Below, piece after piece: positions 35,848 through 44,992 of a stretch of DNA of 64,000 nt. Source of the stretch: Cyclobacterium amurskyense. Lineage in GTDB: Bacteria; Bacteroidota; Bacteroidia; Cytophagales; Cyclobacteriaceae. Position 1 is the first letter of the stretch. The number at the start of each line of letters is the position of its first letter. Location: NCBI RefSeq assembly GCF_001050135.1, contig NZ_CP012040.1, positions 2,577,001-2,641,000 of the forward strand. The letters are read 5' to 3'. The position numbers were made by a program, and so were the translations under genes. The notes below the pieces were generated by a model. It was not told the origin of the DNA. It saw only the letters and a program-made list of their open reading frames with translations, and did not search any database.

Positions 35848-36879
35848 TTAGAAGGTTATTTCGATGTTTTTTCCTTGAATTTTAAAGTCAAATTGTTTTC
35901 CGTATTGCATACTTTGTAAGACACTCTTTAGATAGGCATTTTTAAATTTTCCGGTAAACCTCCAATGTGTAGGAGGAGTGCCTTTTATGATAAAGTCTAC
36001 ATCATACCACCTTTCGCATTCTTCCAATGCTGTTTTGAAGTCAAGGTCATCGAATAAGAGAATATTATTTTTCCAAGCATTCCAATGTAAGGGGTCATCG
36101 GAGAATTCAACCATTTCACTTTTCTTTGAATCCCATTTCACGCCATTTCCAGGCAACAATACATTTGTTTCATTTGAAGTCTTCAGGTATTCATACATTA
36201 CTTTTCCTTCTTCAAGAAACAATGTAGGATGGGCATCTGTAGGGTAGTGACGTATATTAAATGATGTTCCTAGAACAGTGGTTTTGAGGTTGCCGGTGTG
36301 GACAATGAAAGGTTTACCTTTATCCTTAGTAACTTCAAAATAGGCTTCCCCTTCTAAAAACACCTCTCTTATGGAATCTGTAAATCCATTAATATAGGAA
36401 AGTTTGCTACTTGAGTTTAACCAGACATTGGTCCCGTCTGATAATATTACTTTTGATTTTTGTCCTCGTCCATTTTCTTTATGGGTGAGCACTGGTAAAG
36501 CATGAGTATTTTCAGGAGTGTTGACTAGGCTTTTATAAATAGGGAAACTTATTAAAATCATCAAACAGGCAGCTATAGCTGCGATTCTCCTAAATTGTCC
36601 TTTTTTTCTTAAAGTATTTGGCAACTGCTTGGGGTTGCTAGTCTCTGTCTTTAACCCTTCCAGAAATAGTTTTTTATTTTGTATTTTATTAAAAACCCGA
36701 TCTTCATTTGATATTTTTTGATTGATATGGGTAGCATCCCACACCCTTTTCATTTGTTCAAATGTATTGACGTTGTCTGCACTTTTTTGCATCCACCGAT
36801 GCAATTCAAGTTGTTCGTCTTTACTTGCTTCTCCGGATAGAATTTTTCCTATTATCTCAAAAATATCTTTGTCTCCCAT
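35848..36879 (-). CDS. FecR-family anti-sigma factor
   Basis: The start at 36879 gives 343 residues. An N-terminal cytoplasmic sigma-binding part (about 1-85) contains LSGEASKDEQLELHRWM. One membrane segment (about 105-125, IAAIAACLMILISFPIY) is followed by a periplasmic FecR domain with the signature KVILSDGTNVWLNSSSKLSYI and the EVFLEGEAYFEVTKDKGKPFIVHT block. A C-terminal DUF4974-type domain (FDDLDFKTALEECERWYDV) ends the protein. It should transmit the signal from the SusC STN domain to the ECF sigma factor, encoded 157 bp upstream. Confidence 0.93.
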   Translation of the reverse strand: MGDKDIFEIIGKILSGEASKDEQLELHRWMQKSADNVNTFEQMKRVWDATHINQKISNEDRVFNKIQNKKLFLEGLKTETSNPKQLPNTLRKKGQFRRIAAIAACLMILISFPIYKSLVNTPENTHALPVLTHKENGRGQKSKVILSDGTNVWLNSSSKLSYINGFTDSIREVFLEGEAYFEVTKDKGKPFIVHTGNLKTTVLGTSFNIRHYPTDAHPTLFLEEGKVMYEYLKTSNETNVLLPGNGVKWDSKKSEMVEFSDDPLHWNAWKNNILLFDDLDFKTALEECERWYDVDFIIKGTPPTHWRFTGKFKNAYLKSVLQSMQYGKQFDFKIQGKNIEITF

Positions 36880-37035
36880 TCTGTCAAAAAGAAATAAAAT
36901 TTCATCATTTTGTCCATAAAGACACAATAAAATTTTATTACCCTACCTTAGGTCAATTTTTTTTTAATTGAGAGTGATTTTTTTTCTATGGGAATAGAAT
37001 TTGAGTATTGGTGTTCAATCAAAAGTTAACTTAAC

Positions 37036-37653
37036 TTAAGAAAAAAAGATAAATGAGAGCGCAGAAATAACTTTTACAATATTAGGACTGTATTTTTTAA
37101 CGAATGAAGAATCTGATAATTCCTTTCGAAGCTTTTTTAAAGCAGTCGATATATGTTTTTCAACCATTTTTTCAGAAATATCAAGAGTTGAAGCGACTTC
37201 CTTGTATTTGAGTCCATTTTCCTTTACAAGTAAAAATACTAACCTGCATTTTTCGGGAAGATTTTCAATAGCATTTTTAATTTTTAACAATTCCTCCTCA
37301 CTAAGCATTTGGTCTTCAGGATTTCGAAGGTTAACACATAATTCAGTGTCTATGTCATTTAAGTACAATTGAGGTGTTTTCTTTTGTCTGAGATAATTAA
37401 GGGATAATCGCTTAATGCTAATAAAAAGGTAAGCTTCGATATTTTTGATTTCAGTAAGGGAATTTCTTTTTAGCCAAAGCTTAACAAAGAGTTCACTTAC
37501 AATTTCTTCAGCGATTAAATTATTTTTAACGTAATAAACACTGGTTTCAAAAAGTTCCGGGTAAAATATGTTGAAAAATTCACGAAAAGAGCGTTCACAA
37601 TTATATATTGCAATTGCTTTTATAAGTCGATCGTAATCTTTTAAATTTTTCAT
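37036..37653 (-). CDS. ECF RNA polymerase sigma factor (sigma-70 family)
   Basis: The protein has 205 residues. Region 2 spans about 20-90 (AEEIVSELFVKLWLKR, then the IEAYLFISIKRLSLNYLR segment). Region 4 spans about 125-180, with ENLPEKCRLVFLLVKENGLKYKEVA and the helix-turn-helix ISEKMVEKHISTALKKL. It is the Bacteroidota-type ECF sigma that switches on a PUL with its FecR partner. It is the first gene of the ECF-FecR-SusC-SusD series on the minus strand. A TAnnTTTG-like -7 element (TAAGTTTG, minus strand) can be seen at 37694-37701, with no convincing -33 element. Confidence 0.93.
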   Translation of the reverse strand: MKNLKDYDRLIKAIAIYNCERSFREFFNIFYPELFETSVYYVKNNLIAEEIVSELFVKLWLKRNSLTEIKNIEAYLFISIKRLSLNYLRQKKTPQLYLNDIDTELCVNLRNPEDQMLSEEELLKIKNAIENLPEKCRLVFLLVKENGLKYKEVASTLDISEKMVEKHISTALKKLRKELSDSSFVKKYSPNIVKVISALSFIFFS

Positions 37654-37902
37654 TAATACCTTTAAGAAAAAATATTTCGATACAATTTATACACAAACTT
37701 AAAATTTCAAAAATAAAATGATAATATCCTGATAAAGCGCATACAAATTCATACCTGGTAGGATGTAGTAAATGCAGCGTTTATGTGGATTAGCTTGGGA
37801 TAAATCCCCACGATGGAATAAAAGATAATAGTTAATAAGGTAATTTCAGAAACCCTAAATGCCTCTATTAAATAATTAGCAAAACCCTTACCCAATATAT
37901 TT

Positions 37903-39540
37903 ATGAAATTTTTCAATTTACTTTTCTTATCCATATTGGGCATTACCTTATATGCTTGTGAGGATAAGGTGCAGCAATCTCATATTACGACTGATATTTG
38001 TGTGTTAGGTGGGAGCGAGGCTGGATTTACGGCCGCTATTCAAGCTTCCCGGCTTGGTAAGAAAGTGGTGCTTATTGAACCGACGGGGCATCCGGGTGGG
38101 ATGGTAGTAGAGGGATTGGGGAAGGACATGCGGTTTGGAAATGCACGCGTGATTGGAGGAATAGCACGCGAATTTTATGAAAAAGTGGAAGCGCATTACG
38201 GGCTAAAAGCAGAATTTGAAAACCCAAAATGGTATTCAAAATATGAGCCTTCAATTGCTGAAGCGGTAATTGAGCAGATGTTGGAGGAAGAAAAAAACAT
38301 TACCATTATAAGAAATACTCGGATAAAGGAACAAAACGGAGTAGAAAAAAAAGGGAATAGAATAGAAAAGGTTATTCTTGAAAATGGCTCAGAAATAAAG
38401 GCCAAAGTATTTGTTGATGCTTCCATAGAAGGTCATTTGCTGCATTTTGCTGGAATAACTACTGAATCAATTCGTGAGGGGAATGAAAAATATGGGGAGA
38501 ATCTTAATGGAGTTCAGGAAGTAAATACTTTTAAGCAGTTTACGGTAGATGTTGACCCTTATATTATAGAAGGCGATTCTACAAGTGGACTAATCCCTAC
38601 CATTCAAGCTGGGGAATTAGGAAACCATGGAGATCCCAGCCATTATATTCAGGGCTTTTGTTTTAGGATGTGCCTGACAAAAGATGAGCAAAACAAGCTA
38701 CCAATTAATAAACCTGAGGACTATGTATCTGAAAGGTATGAAATTTACAGAAGGCACCTGAAAGAAGGAGGCCAGCTCTTCAAGCCTGAGGCCAATAGGC
38801 ATAATGGTAAAACGGACATAGGCAGTTGGCACGATCTATCAGCAAATCTTTATGGAGAGAATTGGGAATACCCACAAGGGGATTATGAAAAACAAGACAG
38901 TATTATCCAATATCACCGTTCTTTTACTTTAGGATTGCTGTGGTTCTTACAAAACGACGAAAGTGTGGATAGTCTTACCAGAGCCAATTGGGAAGGATGG
39001 GGTTTGCCTAAAGATGAATTCACAGACAATGGCAATTGGCCACGTCGCTTGTATATTCGAAGTGGAAGACGAATGGTATCTGAATACGTCATCACTGAAC
39101 ACAATGTCGATATTAAGGTTAAAGATACGGTTTCAGATCCGATTGCGATAGCATGGTGGCCGCCGGATGTGCACCACGCCAGAAGAATTGTAAAAGATGG
39201 CAAAGCTTATAATGAAGGGTTTACCCATGTAGAAAACGATGGAACTTGGAAACCTTTTAAAATCTCATTTCAGGCCACAGTGCCAAAGAAAGATGAATGT
39301 AGTAATGTATTGACGCCTACCTGTCTTTCCTCAAGCTATGTGGGTTATGGAAGTATTCGAATCGTTCCTACTTTTATGATAATGGGTCAGAGTGTTGGTG
39401 CAGCAGCGACTATTGCGGTTAATGAAAATTTGGATGTACAAGATATACCCTTCCCAGAATTGGAAAAGGTCTTGCTGAGTCAGAATCAATTGCTTGCTCT
39501 TCCGGATGATTGGTTGGAAATAATCACCAAAAATAATTAA
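37903..39540 (+). CDS. FAD-dependent oxidoreductase lipoprotein
   Basis: The protein has 545 residues with a lipobox ending at Cys19 (ITLYAC). A Rossmann FAD site follows directly: CVLGGSEAGFTAAIQASRLGKKVVLIEP with the GGSEAG loop, then GHPGGM. The middle contains DASIEGHLLHFAG, and the C-terminal part has MIMGQSVGAAATIAVNEN, which closes the FAD fold. This belongs to the FAD_oxidored group found beside many Bacteroidota PULs, where the substrate is generally unknown. It is divergent from the ECF sigma gene (249-bp gap), so it may share the PUL's signal but not its transcript. Confidence 0.82.
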   Translation: MKFFNLLFLSILGITLYACEDKVQQSHITTDICVLGGSEAGFTAAIQASRLGKKVVLIEPTGHPGGMVVEGLGKDMRFGNARVIGGIAREFYEKVEAHYGLKAEFENPKWYSKYEPSIAEAVIEQMLEEEKNITIIRNTRIKEQNGVEKKGNRIEKVILENGSEIKAKVFVDASIEGHLLHFAGITTESIREGNEKYGENLNGVQEVNTFKQFTVDVDPYIIEGDSTSGLIPTIQAGELGNHGDPSHYIQGFCFRMCLTKDEQNKLPINKPEDYVSERYEIYRRHLKEGGQLFKPEANRHNGKTDIGSWHDLSANLYGENWEYPQGDYEKQDSIIQYHRSFTLGLLWFLQNDESVDSLTRANWEGWGLPKDEFTDNGNWPRRLYIRSGRRMVSEYVITEHNVDIKVKDTVSDPIAIAWWPPDVHHARRIVKDGKAYNEGFTHVENDGTWKPFKISFQATVPKKDECSNVLTPTCLSSSYVGYGSIRIVPTFMIMGQSVGAAATIAVNENLDVQDIPFPELEKVLLSQNQLLALPDDWLEIITKNN

Positions 39541-39543
39541 ATC

Positions 39544-39578
39544 AAAAAAGCCTCTGCAATTGTTGCGGAGGCTTTTTT
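39544..39578. terminator. Bidirectional terminator between convergent genes
   Basis: AAAAAAGCCTC (39544-39554) pairs with GAGGCTTTTTT (39568-39578), and the inner stem continues with TGCAA/TTGCG around a TTG loop. A- and T-runs on both sides let it work for the FAD oxidoreductase (plus) and the VCBS gene (minus). Confidence 0.85.
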
Positions 39579-39596
39579 ACTATTTTGATTTATTTA

Positions 39597-41576
39597 CTAC
39601 CTACGGAAGTAATAAAAATGTCCATCTTCGGCTCCTGCCAAAACGTCCAGTATCCCATTTTTATCCCAATCAACAAAAGTAGGGCTTGTGGTATGTCCAG
39701 CAAGGATTACTTCAGATATAGGGCCTTTATGGTTAAAGACTACCTTATCAGGGCTTTCGCTAATGTTTTCAAATAAGGAAATATTTACGCTATTGATCAA
39801 TAGGTCCAGGTCACCATCATTGTCCCAATCCATAAAGCTGATTTTCCTTCGCCCACTACTACCAGCGTCTGAAATGTTAAGCCTTAAGACGCCAGGGTTT
39901 GTATCTTCCACCTTGTCTTTGTTGGTAAATGTGGAGCCATTTTCTCCGTAAAAGATGCGTTTTCCGGGCTGAAGAATTGGTTCACCGTTACCTTGTTTCC
40001 CTTCAAAGAAGGCAAGGTAGCCTTCATGATCTAGCATCACCAAATCCATAACCCCATCTTTGTTCCAATCGATTGTATAAGGAGTAGTTCTCCACTGTGT
40101 CGCCAATTCATTGGCTTCAGGTTTCCACCAGTTCCACGCTGGATGTGGGGGTGTTTGGTCTGCCCAATCTATTTTTACAGGCTGAGGAGCCAATAATCCA
40201 TTTCCAGTGTTTTTGATCCATTCTACTCTACCCCAGATGGAGTTGAAAACAATGTCTTTGTGGTTGTCGCCATCCCAGTCAGCTACGGTCAAAGTGGTGT
40301 AACCCCATTTTGCTTCGGCAGGTCCTTGAATAGATCCGTTGTCTCCGGCTTGGATCCTTATCGGTTCACCATCGATTTCCAATAGTTTTGGCTCAGCCCA
40401 TTTTGGATTCGCCGCCCCATCCAAATTTTCTATAAAGGCAAAGTGGCCAGCAGAGTTACCTGCTATGATGTCTTCATCGCCATCATTGTCCCAGTCAACA
40501 CTAACAGGTGTTACCAAAGCCCCAAATTTAAGATTGTCTGCTTGTTGTCTGAAGTATTTTGGGGAATCAAAAATAGGTAGTCCATTTTTAGTTTCTCCTG
40601 TGTTTTTTATTAATGCCACGCGGCCATCTTCATCACCTACTACCAAATCTACATGTCCATCTTTATCCCAATCCAAGGCTACGGGAATGATCATTTCTAG
40701 ATTCATGGTAATTATACCCTCCTCGTTTTCTAAAAATTTACCTTCTTTGTAAATAGGTTTTTCTCTGGTGCCTGTGTTTTCAAAATACGTCATTTTATCC
40801 AGAAACTCTCCACAAATAAGGTCAAGGTCTCCATCTCCATCAAAGTCTGCGAAATTAGGTGAAGGAGCACCATAAACATTTATCTCTTTTCCTCCAGCTT
40901 TAATTCTTCCACGGTTTTCGTAATTGCCGTCTTTGTTCTCTAATAAATATACATAACCAAAAAGCGGTCCATTGGTCCAAACACCTTGGTCATTGTAGGC
41001 ATCGTCCCAGCCGTAAGAAGACCAATCATCCATGCCAACAATAATATCAAGGTCACCATCTCCTTCATAATCTATCATCTTCCACTGGTTGAATCTAGGC
41101 TTTTTACCCAGTTCCTTGGTTAGTTCCTCAATGGGAAAAAGGTCTTTAGGTGTTGAGGCCAAGTCAGTTTTGAAGTTCATTAACTCTGCACCAGGAGTCA
41201 ATACCTTAACACCTTGGTCTGTATGGGAAACTTGTACTTTAGATATGGCATCTCCTATTCTAACGGGAGGTGCGAAATCTGGGAAATCTTCACCGCTGGT
41301 ATTTTCAAAAAAGTAAAGTCCATTGAAAGGTTTGTCCGGACAGGAAACAAGCATGTCCATGTCACCATCCCCATCATAATCCATAGGCAATGGCCAAGCC
41401 CATAATCCCACACCTAGAAATGAGGTGGCTCCAGGGTTATTGTATTTTACGATTTCGAAGTCACTAGATTCTTCAACTGCCTCTTCGGTTGCTTTAGGAC
41501 TTGAGCAAGCTGCTACAAAAGCCAGCATGCCAAGTATTAATAAGCTTTTCCCATAGGGGCTCTTTAATTTTCTCAT
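39597..41576 (-). CDS. FG-GAP/VCBS repeat lipoprotein (calcium-binding beta propeller)
   Basis: The start at 41576 (659 residues) gives a lipobox ending at Cys24 (FVAACSSPK). At least nine EF-hand-like D-x-D-x-D/N-x-x-D repeats can be seen, such as DYDGDGDMDM, DYEGDGDLDI, DFDGDGDLDL, DWDKDGHVDL, DWDNDGDEDI, DWNKDGVMDL and DWDNDGDLDL. They are spaced at about 50-80 residues, as in a VCBS/FG-GAP beta propeller. The repeats bind calcium, and such lipoproteins often bind surface glycans or proteins. It converges with the FAD oxidoreductase gene. Function is not known. Confidence 0.88.
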   Translation of the reverse strand: MRKLKSPYGKSLLILGMLAFVAACSSPKATEEAVEESSDFEIVKYNNPGATSFLGVGLWAWPLPMDYDGDGDMDMLVSCPDKPFNGLYFFENTSGEDFPDFAPPVRIGDAISKVQVSHTDQGVKVLTPGAELMNFKTDLASTPKDLFPIEELTKELGKKPRFNQWKMIDYEGDGDLDIIVGMDDWSSYGWDDAYNDQGVWTNGPLFGYVYLLENKDGNYENRGRIKAGGKEINVYGAPSPNFADFDGDGDLDLICGEFLDKMTYFENTGTREKPIYKEGKFLENEEGIITMNLEMIIPVALDWDKDGHVDLVVGDEDGRVALIKNTGETKNGLPIFDSPKYFRQQADNLKFGALVTPVSVDWDNDGDEDIIAGNSAGHFAFIENLDGAANPKWAEPKLLEIDGEPIRIQAGDNGSIQGPAEAKWGYTTLTVADWDGDNHKDIVFNSIWGRVEWIKNTGNGLLAPQPVKIDWADQTPPHPAWNWWKPEANELATQWRTTPYTIDWNKDGVMDLVMLDHEGYLAFFEGKQGNGEPILQPGKRIFYGENGSTFTNKDKVEDTNPGVLRLNISDAGSSGRRKISFMDWDNDGDLDLLINSVNISLFENISESPDKVVFNHKGPISEVILAGHTTSPTFVDWDKNGILDVLAGAEDGHFYYFRR

Positions 41577-42142
41577 TTTAATAATTTGGGTTTCTTCTTT
41601 CATATTATTAATCGTTGTTTGCAAAGCTGTGTTTTATTAGTGGCGGACATTGGCAAAAACTTTGTTTTACTCAGTTTTTCATTAGTAATGTATCTGTTTA
41701 GAAAATTCGCCTTTATTATTGTCCATGTACCAAAGCTGAATTGTCTTATTAGGTACCCTATTATAATGAAAAAGACCACCCAAAACTGAGTGATTGTGTG
41801 CATTTCTACCGTATTTTCCCTTTGCCTTCATTAAATATCTAAAATAATATTTTATTCACATAATCATATGTTGTTTTCATAAGGTTAATTGATGTAAACC
41901 CTAATACAATCCTTTTAGGTGGTGGGAAAGGGCTTTGCCTTTCCTTTCTCGCTTTGCTTAGTTTTTCATTTTTTGGGAATGTTATGATTGATAAGGAATA
42001 GGGTAACTGATAGATTTACAGTTGTGTGAAAAATTAGAACCAATCAATTGGCGCCTTTAATAAAAGAAGGGGGATCATGATCTTATTCGGCCTTAGCTGA
42101 ATAGCATTACTTTTTTCCAGGACATAAAAATCTTATTATTTT
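41577..42142. other. Intergenic gap upstream of the haem locus
   Basis: These ~565 bases lie between the VCBS gene and the first hmu operator. A small GGAAAGG/CCTTTCC hairpin sits at 41925-41944, which has no T-run and is unlikely to be a terminator. I see no gene or riboswitch-like fold. Confidence 0.35.
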
Positions 42143-42163
42143 TATTTGGAATTAATCCAAATA
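42143..42163. promoter_or_regulatory. Perfect 8-5-8 palindrome upstream of hmuT (iron/haem operator 1)
   Basis: TATTTGGA (42143-42150), centre ATTAA, and TCCAAATA (42156-42163) form a perfect 21-bp inverted repeat 48 bp before the hmuT start. Two related sites share the ATTAA centre at 42189-42209 and 46090-46110. The position fits a Fur-like or other metal-responsive repressor; which protein binds it is not known. Confidence 0.65.
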
Positions 42164-42188
42164 GATGTACATTCGCTTTTCAATAGTT

Positions 42189-42209
42189 TATTAATAATTA
42201 ATCTAAATA
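42189..42209. promoter_or_regulatory. Degenerate 8-5-8 site at the hmuT start (operator 2)
   Basis: TATTAATA, centre ATTAA, TCTAAATA. Six of the eight arm positions are complementary. The site ends 1 bp before the ATG of hmuT and lies on the same face as operator 1 at a 46-bp centre-to-centre distance. It would block translation or transcription initiation if occupied. Confidence 0.5.
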
Positions 42210-42210
42210 A

Positions 42211-43077
42211 ATGAAAGGCTTATTGCTAACTTGTTTAACTACTATGATCCTTTTGGCCTGCTCTACTGGTGAAAAGAAAACCGGGGACAGTTCTGAAGTA
42301 GCAAATCCCAGTATTGTTACCGCAGGGGGAACCCTAACTGAAATCGTGTATACGCTTGGTTTGGGTGACAGGATCATTGCAACTGACCGTACTTCTACTT
42401 ATCCGGAAAAGATGCAGTCTTTGCCTAGTATAGGTTACAGGAATCAAATTAAGGCAGAGGGAATCTTGTCCCTTGCTCCGGATATAATTCTTGCTGAAGA
42501 GGACTACTTGTCAGACGATGTGGTGGATCAATTGAAATTGATGGACCTGGAAGTTCATTTTTTCAAAAAACCAGAAAATCCAATAGAGACCAAGACGCTT
42601 GTTAGTGAATTGGCGGCATTATTTGAAGTGCCTGAGCGCGGGATAGAAATAAATGAGGGAATAGACAAGGATCTGCAAATATTGGCAGATTACCTGGCTG
42701 ACAATGAGGAAAGGCCAAGCGCAGCCTTTGTTATGGCAAGAGGACCGGAGACTTTATTCGTGGCTGGTGAGAATACCTTTGCAGAAACAATCTTCAATTT
42801 GGCTGGTATTCGTTCTTCCGCCCAAGGTTTCGAAGATTTTGTCCCCTTGACACCAGAATCGCTGGTAACCATGTCACCGGAATACTTGGTTTTATTTGAT
42901 TCAGGTCTGGAAAGTTTGGGAGGCATAGAAGGCATGGCTAGAATTCAAGGAATCAAGGAAACAAAGGCCTATCAGGAAAGCCAAGTACTTAGTTTTGACG
43001 GACATTATTTATCAGGACTCGGGCCTAGGGTAGGACAAGTAGCATTGGAACTAGCTAAAGCAGTAAGAAACAAATGA
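42211..43077 (+). CDS. hmuT: Haem ABC transporter substrate-binding lipoprotein
   Basis: The protein has 288 residues with a lipobox ending at Cys17 (LLACSTG). It has the class III binding-protein fold with two lobes (VTAGGTLTEIVYTLGLGDRII start). Tyr76 in SIGYRNQIKAEGILSL is the position of the haem-ligand Tyr in ShuT/PhuT. The gene overlaps hmuU by 4 bp (ATGA). It should deliver haem to the HmuUV importer. A cobalamin role is conceivable for this fold but the neighbours, HmuS and HmuY, decide for haem. Confidence 0.9.
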   Translation: MKGLLLTCLTTMILLACSTGEKKTGDSSEVANPSIVTAGGTLTEIVYTLGLGDRIIATDRTSTYPEKMQSLPSIGYRNQIKAEGILSLAPDIILAEEDYLSDDVVDQLKLMDLEVHFFKKPENPIETKTLVSELAALFEVPERGIEINEGIDKDLQILADYLADNEERPSAAFVMARGPETLFVAGENTFAETIFNLAGIRSSAQGFEDFVPLTPESLVTMSPEYLVLFDSGLESLGGIEGMARIQGIKETKAYQESQVLSFDGHYLSGLGPRVGQVALELAKAVRNK

Positions 43078-44129
43078 TAGCGCTTCCACTAACTTTCTCA
43101 AAACAGCGATTAAGTCGGTGGGTGCTAATCGGATTGTCGGCTATACTTGTTGGCATATTAATGCTCTCCCTTACGAAAGGAGCGTATTCCATAGGCCTGT
43201 CCCAAGTTATAGCGGCTTTAATTGAACCTTTCGGTTACCATTTAGATGCATTTGACCTAAGAGCTGCCAATGTTTTGATGCAGATAAGACTACCCAGAAT
43301 AATCCTCTCAGTTTTGGTTGGTGGAGGTTTGGGAATTGCTGGAGCAGCATTGCAGGGTTTGTTTAGGAATCCTTTGGTAGAGCCAGGGCTAATAGGAGTG
43401 AGTAGCGGGAGTGCATTGTTTGCCGTTGTTTTTCTTGTCGTTTTTCCAGGAATAGCTATCGCTTTCCCAATAATGGAGCGAGTAGGATTGCCAATGTTCT
43501 CTTTTTTGGGAGGCTTGGTTAATGTGTTCGCAGTGTATTATCTCGGTGCGAATAAGGAAGGTGAAAATACGGCCACTATTATTCTAGCGGGAGTAGCCAT
43601 TAATGCTTTGGCTGGTGCTTTGATTGGACTCACTTTGTTTTATGCGGACGATACCGCATTGCGGAGCTTCACTTTCTGGAGTTTGGGTGATTTGAGTGTT
43701 GCTTCCTGGGAGAAGCTTCCGATTGCAGCGCTGCTAATTTGCATTCCTTCCCTCGTATTGTTGAATGGATCAAAGAATTTGAACGCATTGGCTTTGGGGG
43801 AGAAAGAGGCCTTTTATATGGGAGTAAATGTAAACCGCACAAAGGTAACCTTACTTGTTTCCACCGCTTTGATTGTTGGGGTGGCTGTTTCTTTAACCGG
43901 AATGATTGGTTTTGTGGGTTTGATTGTGCCGCATTTGATGAGAATAAGTTTTGGTGCTGATCACAAGTTGGTTTTACCAGGTTCTTTTTTACTAGGAGCC
44001 ATCTTATTGAATTTCGCTGACCTATTGGCCAGAACCATAGCCATACCAGCAGAGATGCCCATAGGCGTAATAACCTCCTTATTGGGAGCACCTTTCTTTA
44101 TTGGATTGATTTATAATTTAAAAAAATAA
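43074..44129 (+). CDS. hmuU: Haem ABC transporter permease
   Basis: The protein has 351 residues and about ten membrane segments of the FecCD/BtuC type. Landmarks are RLPRIILSVLVGGGLGIAGAALQGLFRNPLVEPGLIGVSSG near 75-115, GVAINALAGALIGL in the middle, and GMIGFVGLIVPHLMR near 280, which contacts the ATPase. It should carry haem across the inner membrane with HmuT and HmuV. The start overlaps the hmuT stop, and hmuV starts 7 bp after its own stop. Confidence 0.93.
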   Translation: MIALPLTFSKQRLSRWVLIGLSAILVGILMLSLTKGAYSIGLSQVIAALIEPFGYHLDAFDLRAANVLMQIRLPRIILSVLVGGGLGIAGAALQGLFRNPLVEPGLIGVSSGSALFAVVFLVVFPGIAIAFPIMERVGLPMFSFLGGLVNVFAVYYLGANKEGENTATIILAGVAINALAGALIGLTLFYADDTALRSFTFWSLGDLSVASWEKLPIAALLICIPSLVLLNGSKNLNALALGEKEAFYMGVNVNRTKVTLLVSTALIVGVAVSLTGMIGFVGLIVPHLMRISFGADHKLVLPGSFLLGAILLNFADLLARTIAIPAEMPIGVITSLLGAPFFIGLIYNLKK

Positions 44130-44136
44130 AAGGCCA

Positions 44137-44940
44137 ATGCTAACTGCCTCAAATATTCAATTTCGAATAAGAAATCGGACCATATTGGATACCACTAGTT
44201 TAGAATTGGCAGCAGGGCAGATTATAGCCATATTGGGGCCAAACGGTGCAGGTAAATCAAGCCTATTTAATTTGCTTTCGGGTGAGTCTAGCTGTACATG
44301 TGGAGAAGTAAGCTATAATGGCAGAAGTATAGCCAAATACAAAGCCAGGGATTTGGCAGAGCTGCGAGCTGTAATGCCCCAGCACTCTTCCGTTAACTTC
44401 CCATTTACGGTTCGGGAAGTGGTAGAGTTGGGACTTATCTCAATTCAACCTAAAAGTCCAGAAAAGACAGTTGATGAAGTCATGGCTTTGGCTCAAATCA
44501 AACATTTGCAGGGCCAAGAATATTATCAATTGTCAGGAGGAGAAAAACAACGCGTGCAACTCGCTAGGGTTTTGGCCCAGGTTTGGGAAAGAAAGCCTTA
44601 TCCTCGCTATGTATTGCTGGATGAGCCAACTTCTAGCCTGGACATCGCCCAGCAACATGCAGTTTTGGAGATTTTACTTCAACTCAAAAGCAGAAATATC
44701 GGGGTGTTAATAATTCTTCACGATCTAAATCTTGCCGCGCAATATGCAGATGAAATCATCCTCTTGAAATCCGGTAAAATTAGCTATTGTGGCCCTATGA
44801 AAGAAGGAATGGATGGCTGTTTGCTTGAAAAAGTCTTTGACCATCCCATTAGAATTATGAATTGTCCAGTAACCAATCAATTGATTGTTCACAGTACCAA
44901 TAAACCAAAAATGTATTCTTCATCCCGAGCTATGCAATAA
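44137..44940 (+). CDS. hmuV: Haem ABC transporter ATP-binding protein
   Basis: The protein has 267 residues. Walker A GPNGAGKS is at 34-41, Q-loop residue in the MPQHSSVNF block at 80-88, signature LSGGEKQR at 132-139, Walker B YVLLDEPTSSLD at 158-169, and the switch His in ILHDLNLAAQYADEI. This is the FecE/HmuV branch that powers haem and siderophore import. The D-loop and domain end are complete. It follows hmuU and precedes hmuS by 52 bp. Confidence 0.93.
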   Translation: MLTASNIQFRIRNRTILDTTSLELAAGQIIAILGPNGAGKSSLFNLLSGESSCTCGEVSYNGRSIAKYKARDLAELRAVMPQHSSVNFPFTVREVVELGLISIQPKSPEKTVDEVMALAQIKHLQGQEYYQLSGGEKQRVQLARVLAQVWERKPYPRYVLLDEPTSSLDIAQQHAVLEILLQLKSRNIGVLIILHDLNLAAQYADEIILLKSGKISYCGPMKEGMDGCLLEKVFDHPIRIMNCPVTNQLIVHSTNKPKMYSSSRAMQ

Positions 44941-44992
44941 TATAGGTGTTGCTTATTTCGGGTTCAAATCAAACTTTATAATATAAAAACAA

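Noticed and set aside
41925..41944. GGAAAGG/CCTTTCC hairpin as a terminator or riboswitch
   Set aside because: It has no T-run on either strand, is far from both flanking genes and is not conserved with any known riboswitch motif.
42211..44940. Vitamin B12 (btuFCD) transporter
   Set aside because: The folds are similar, but the following HmuS, TonB receptor and HmuY-like genes and the haem-type Tyr76 in the binding protein favour haem.
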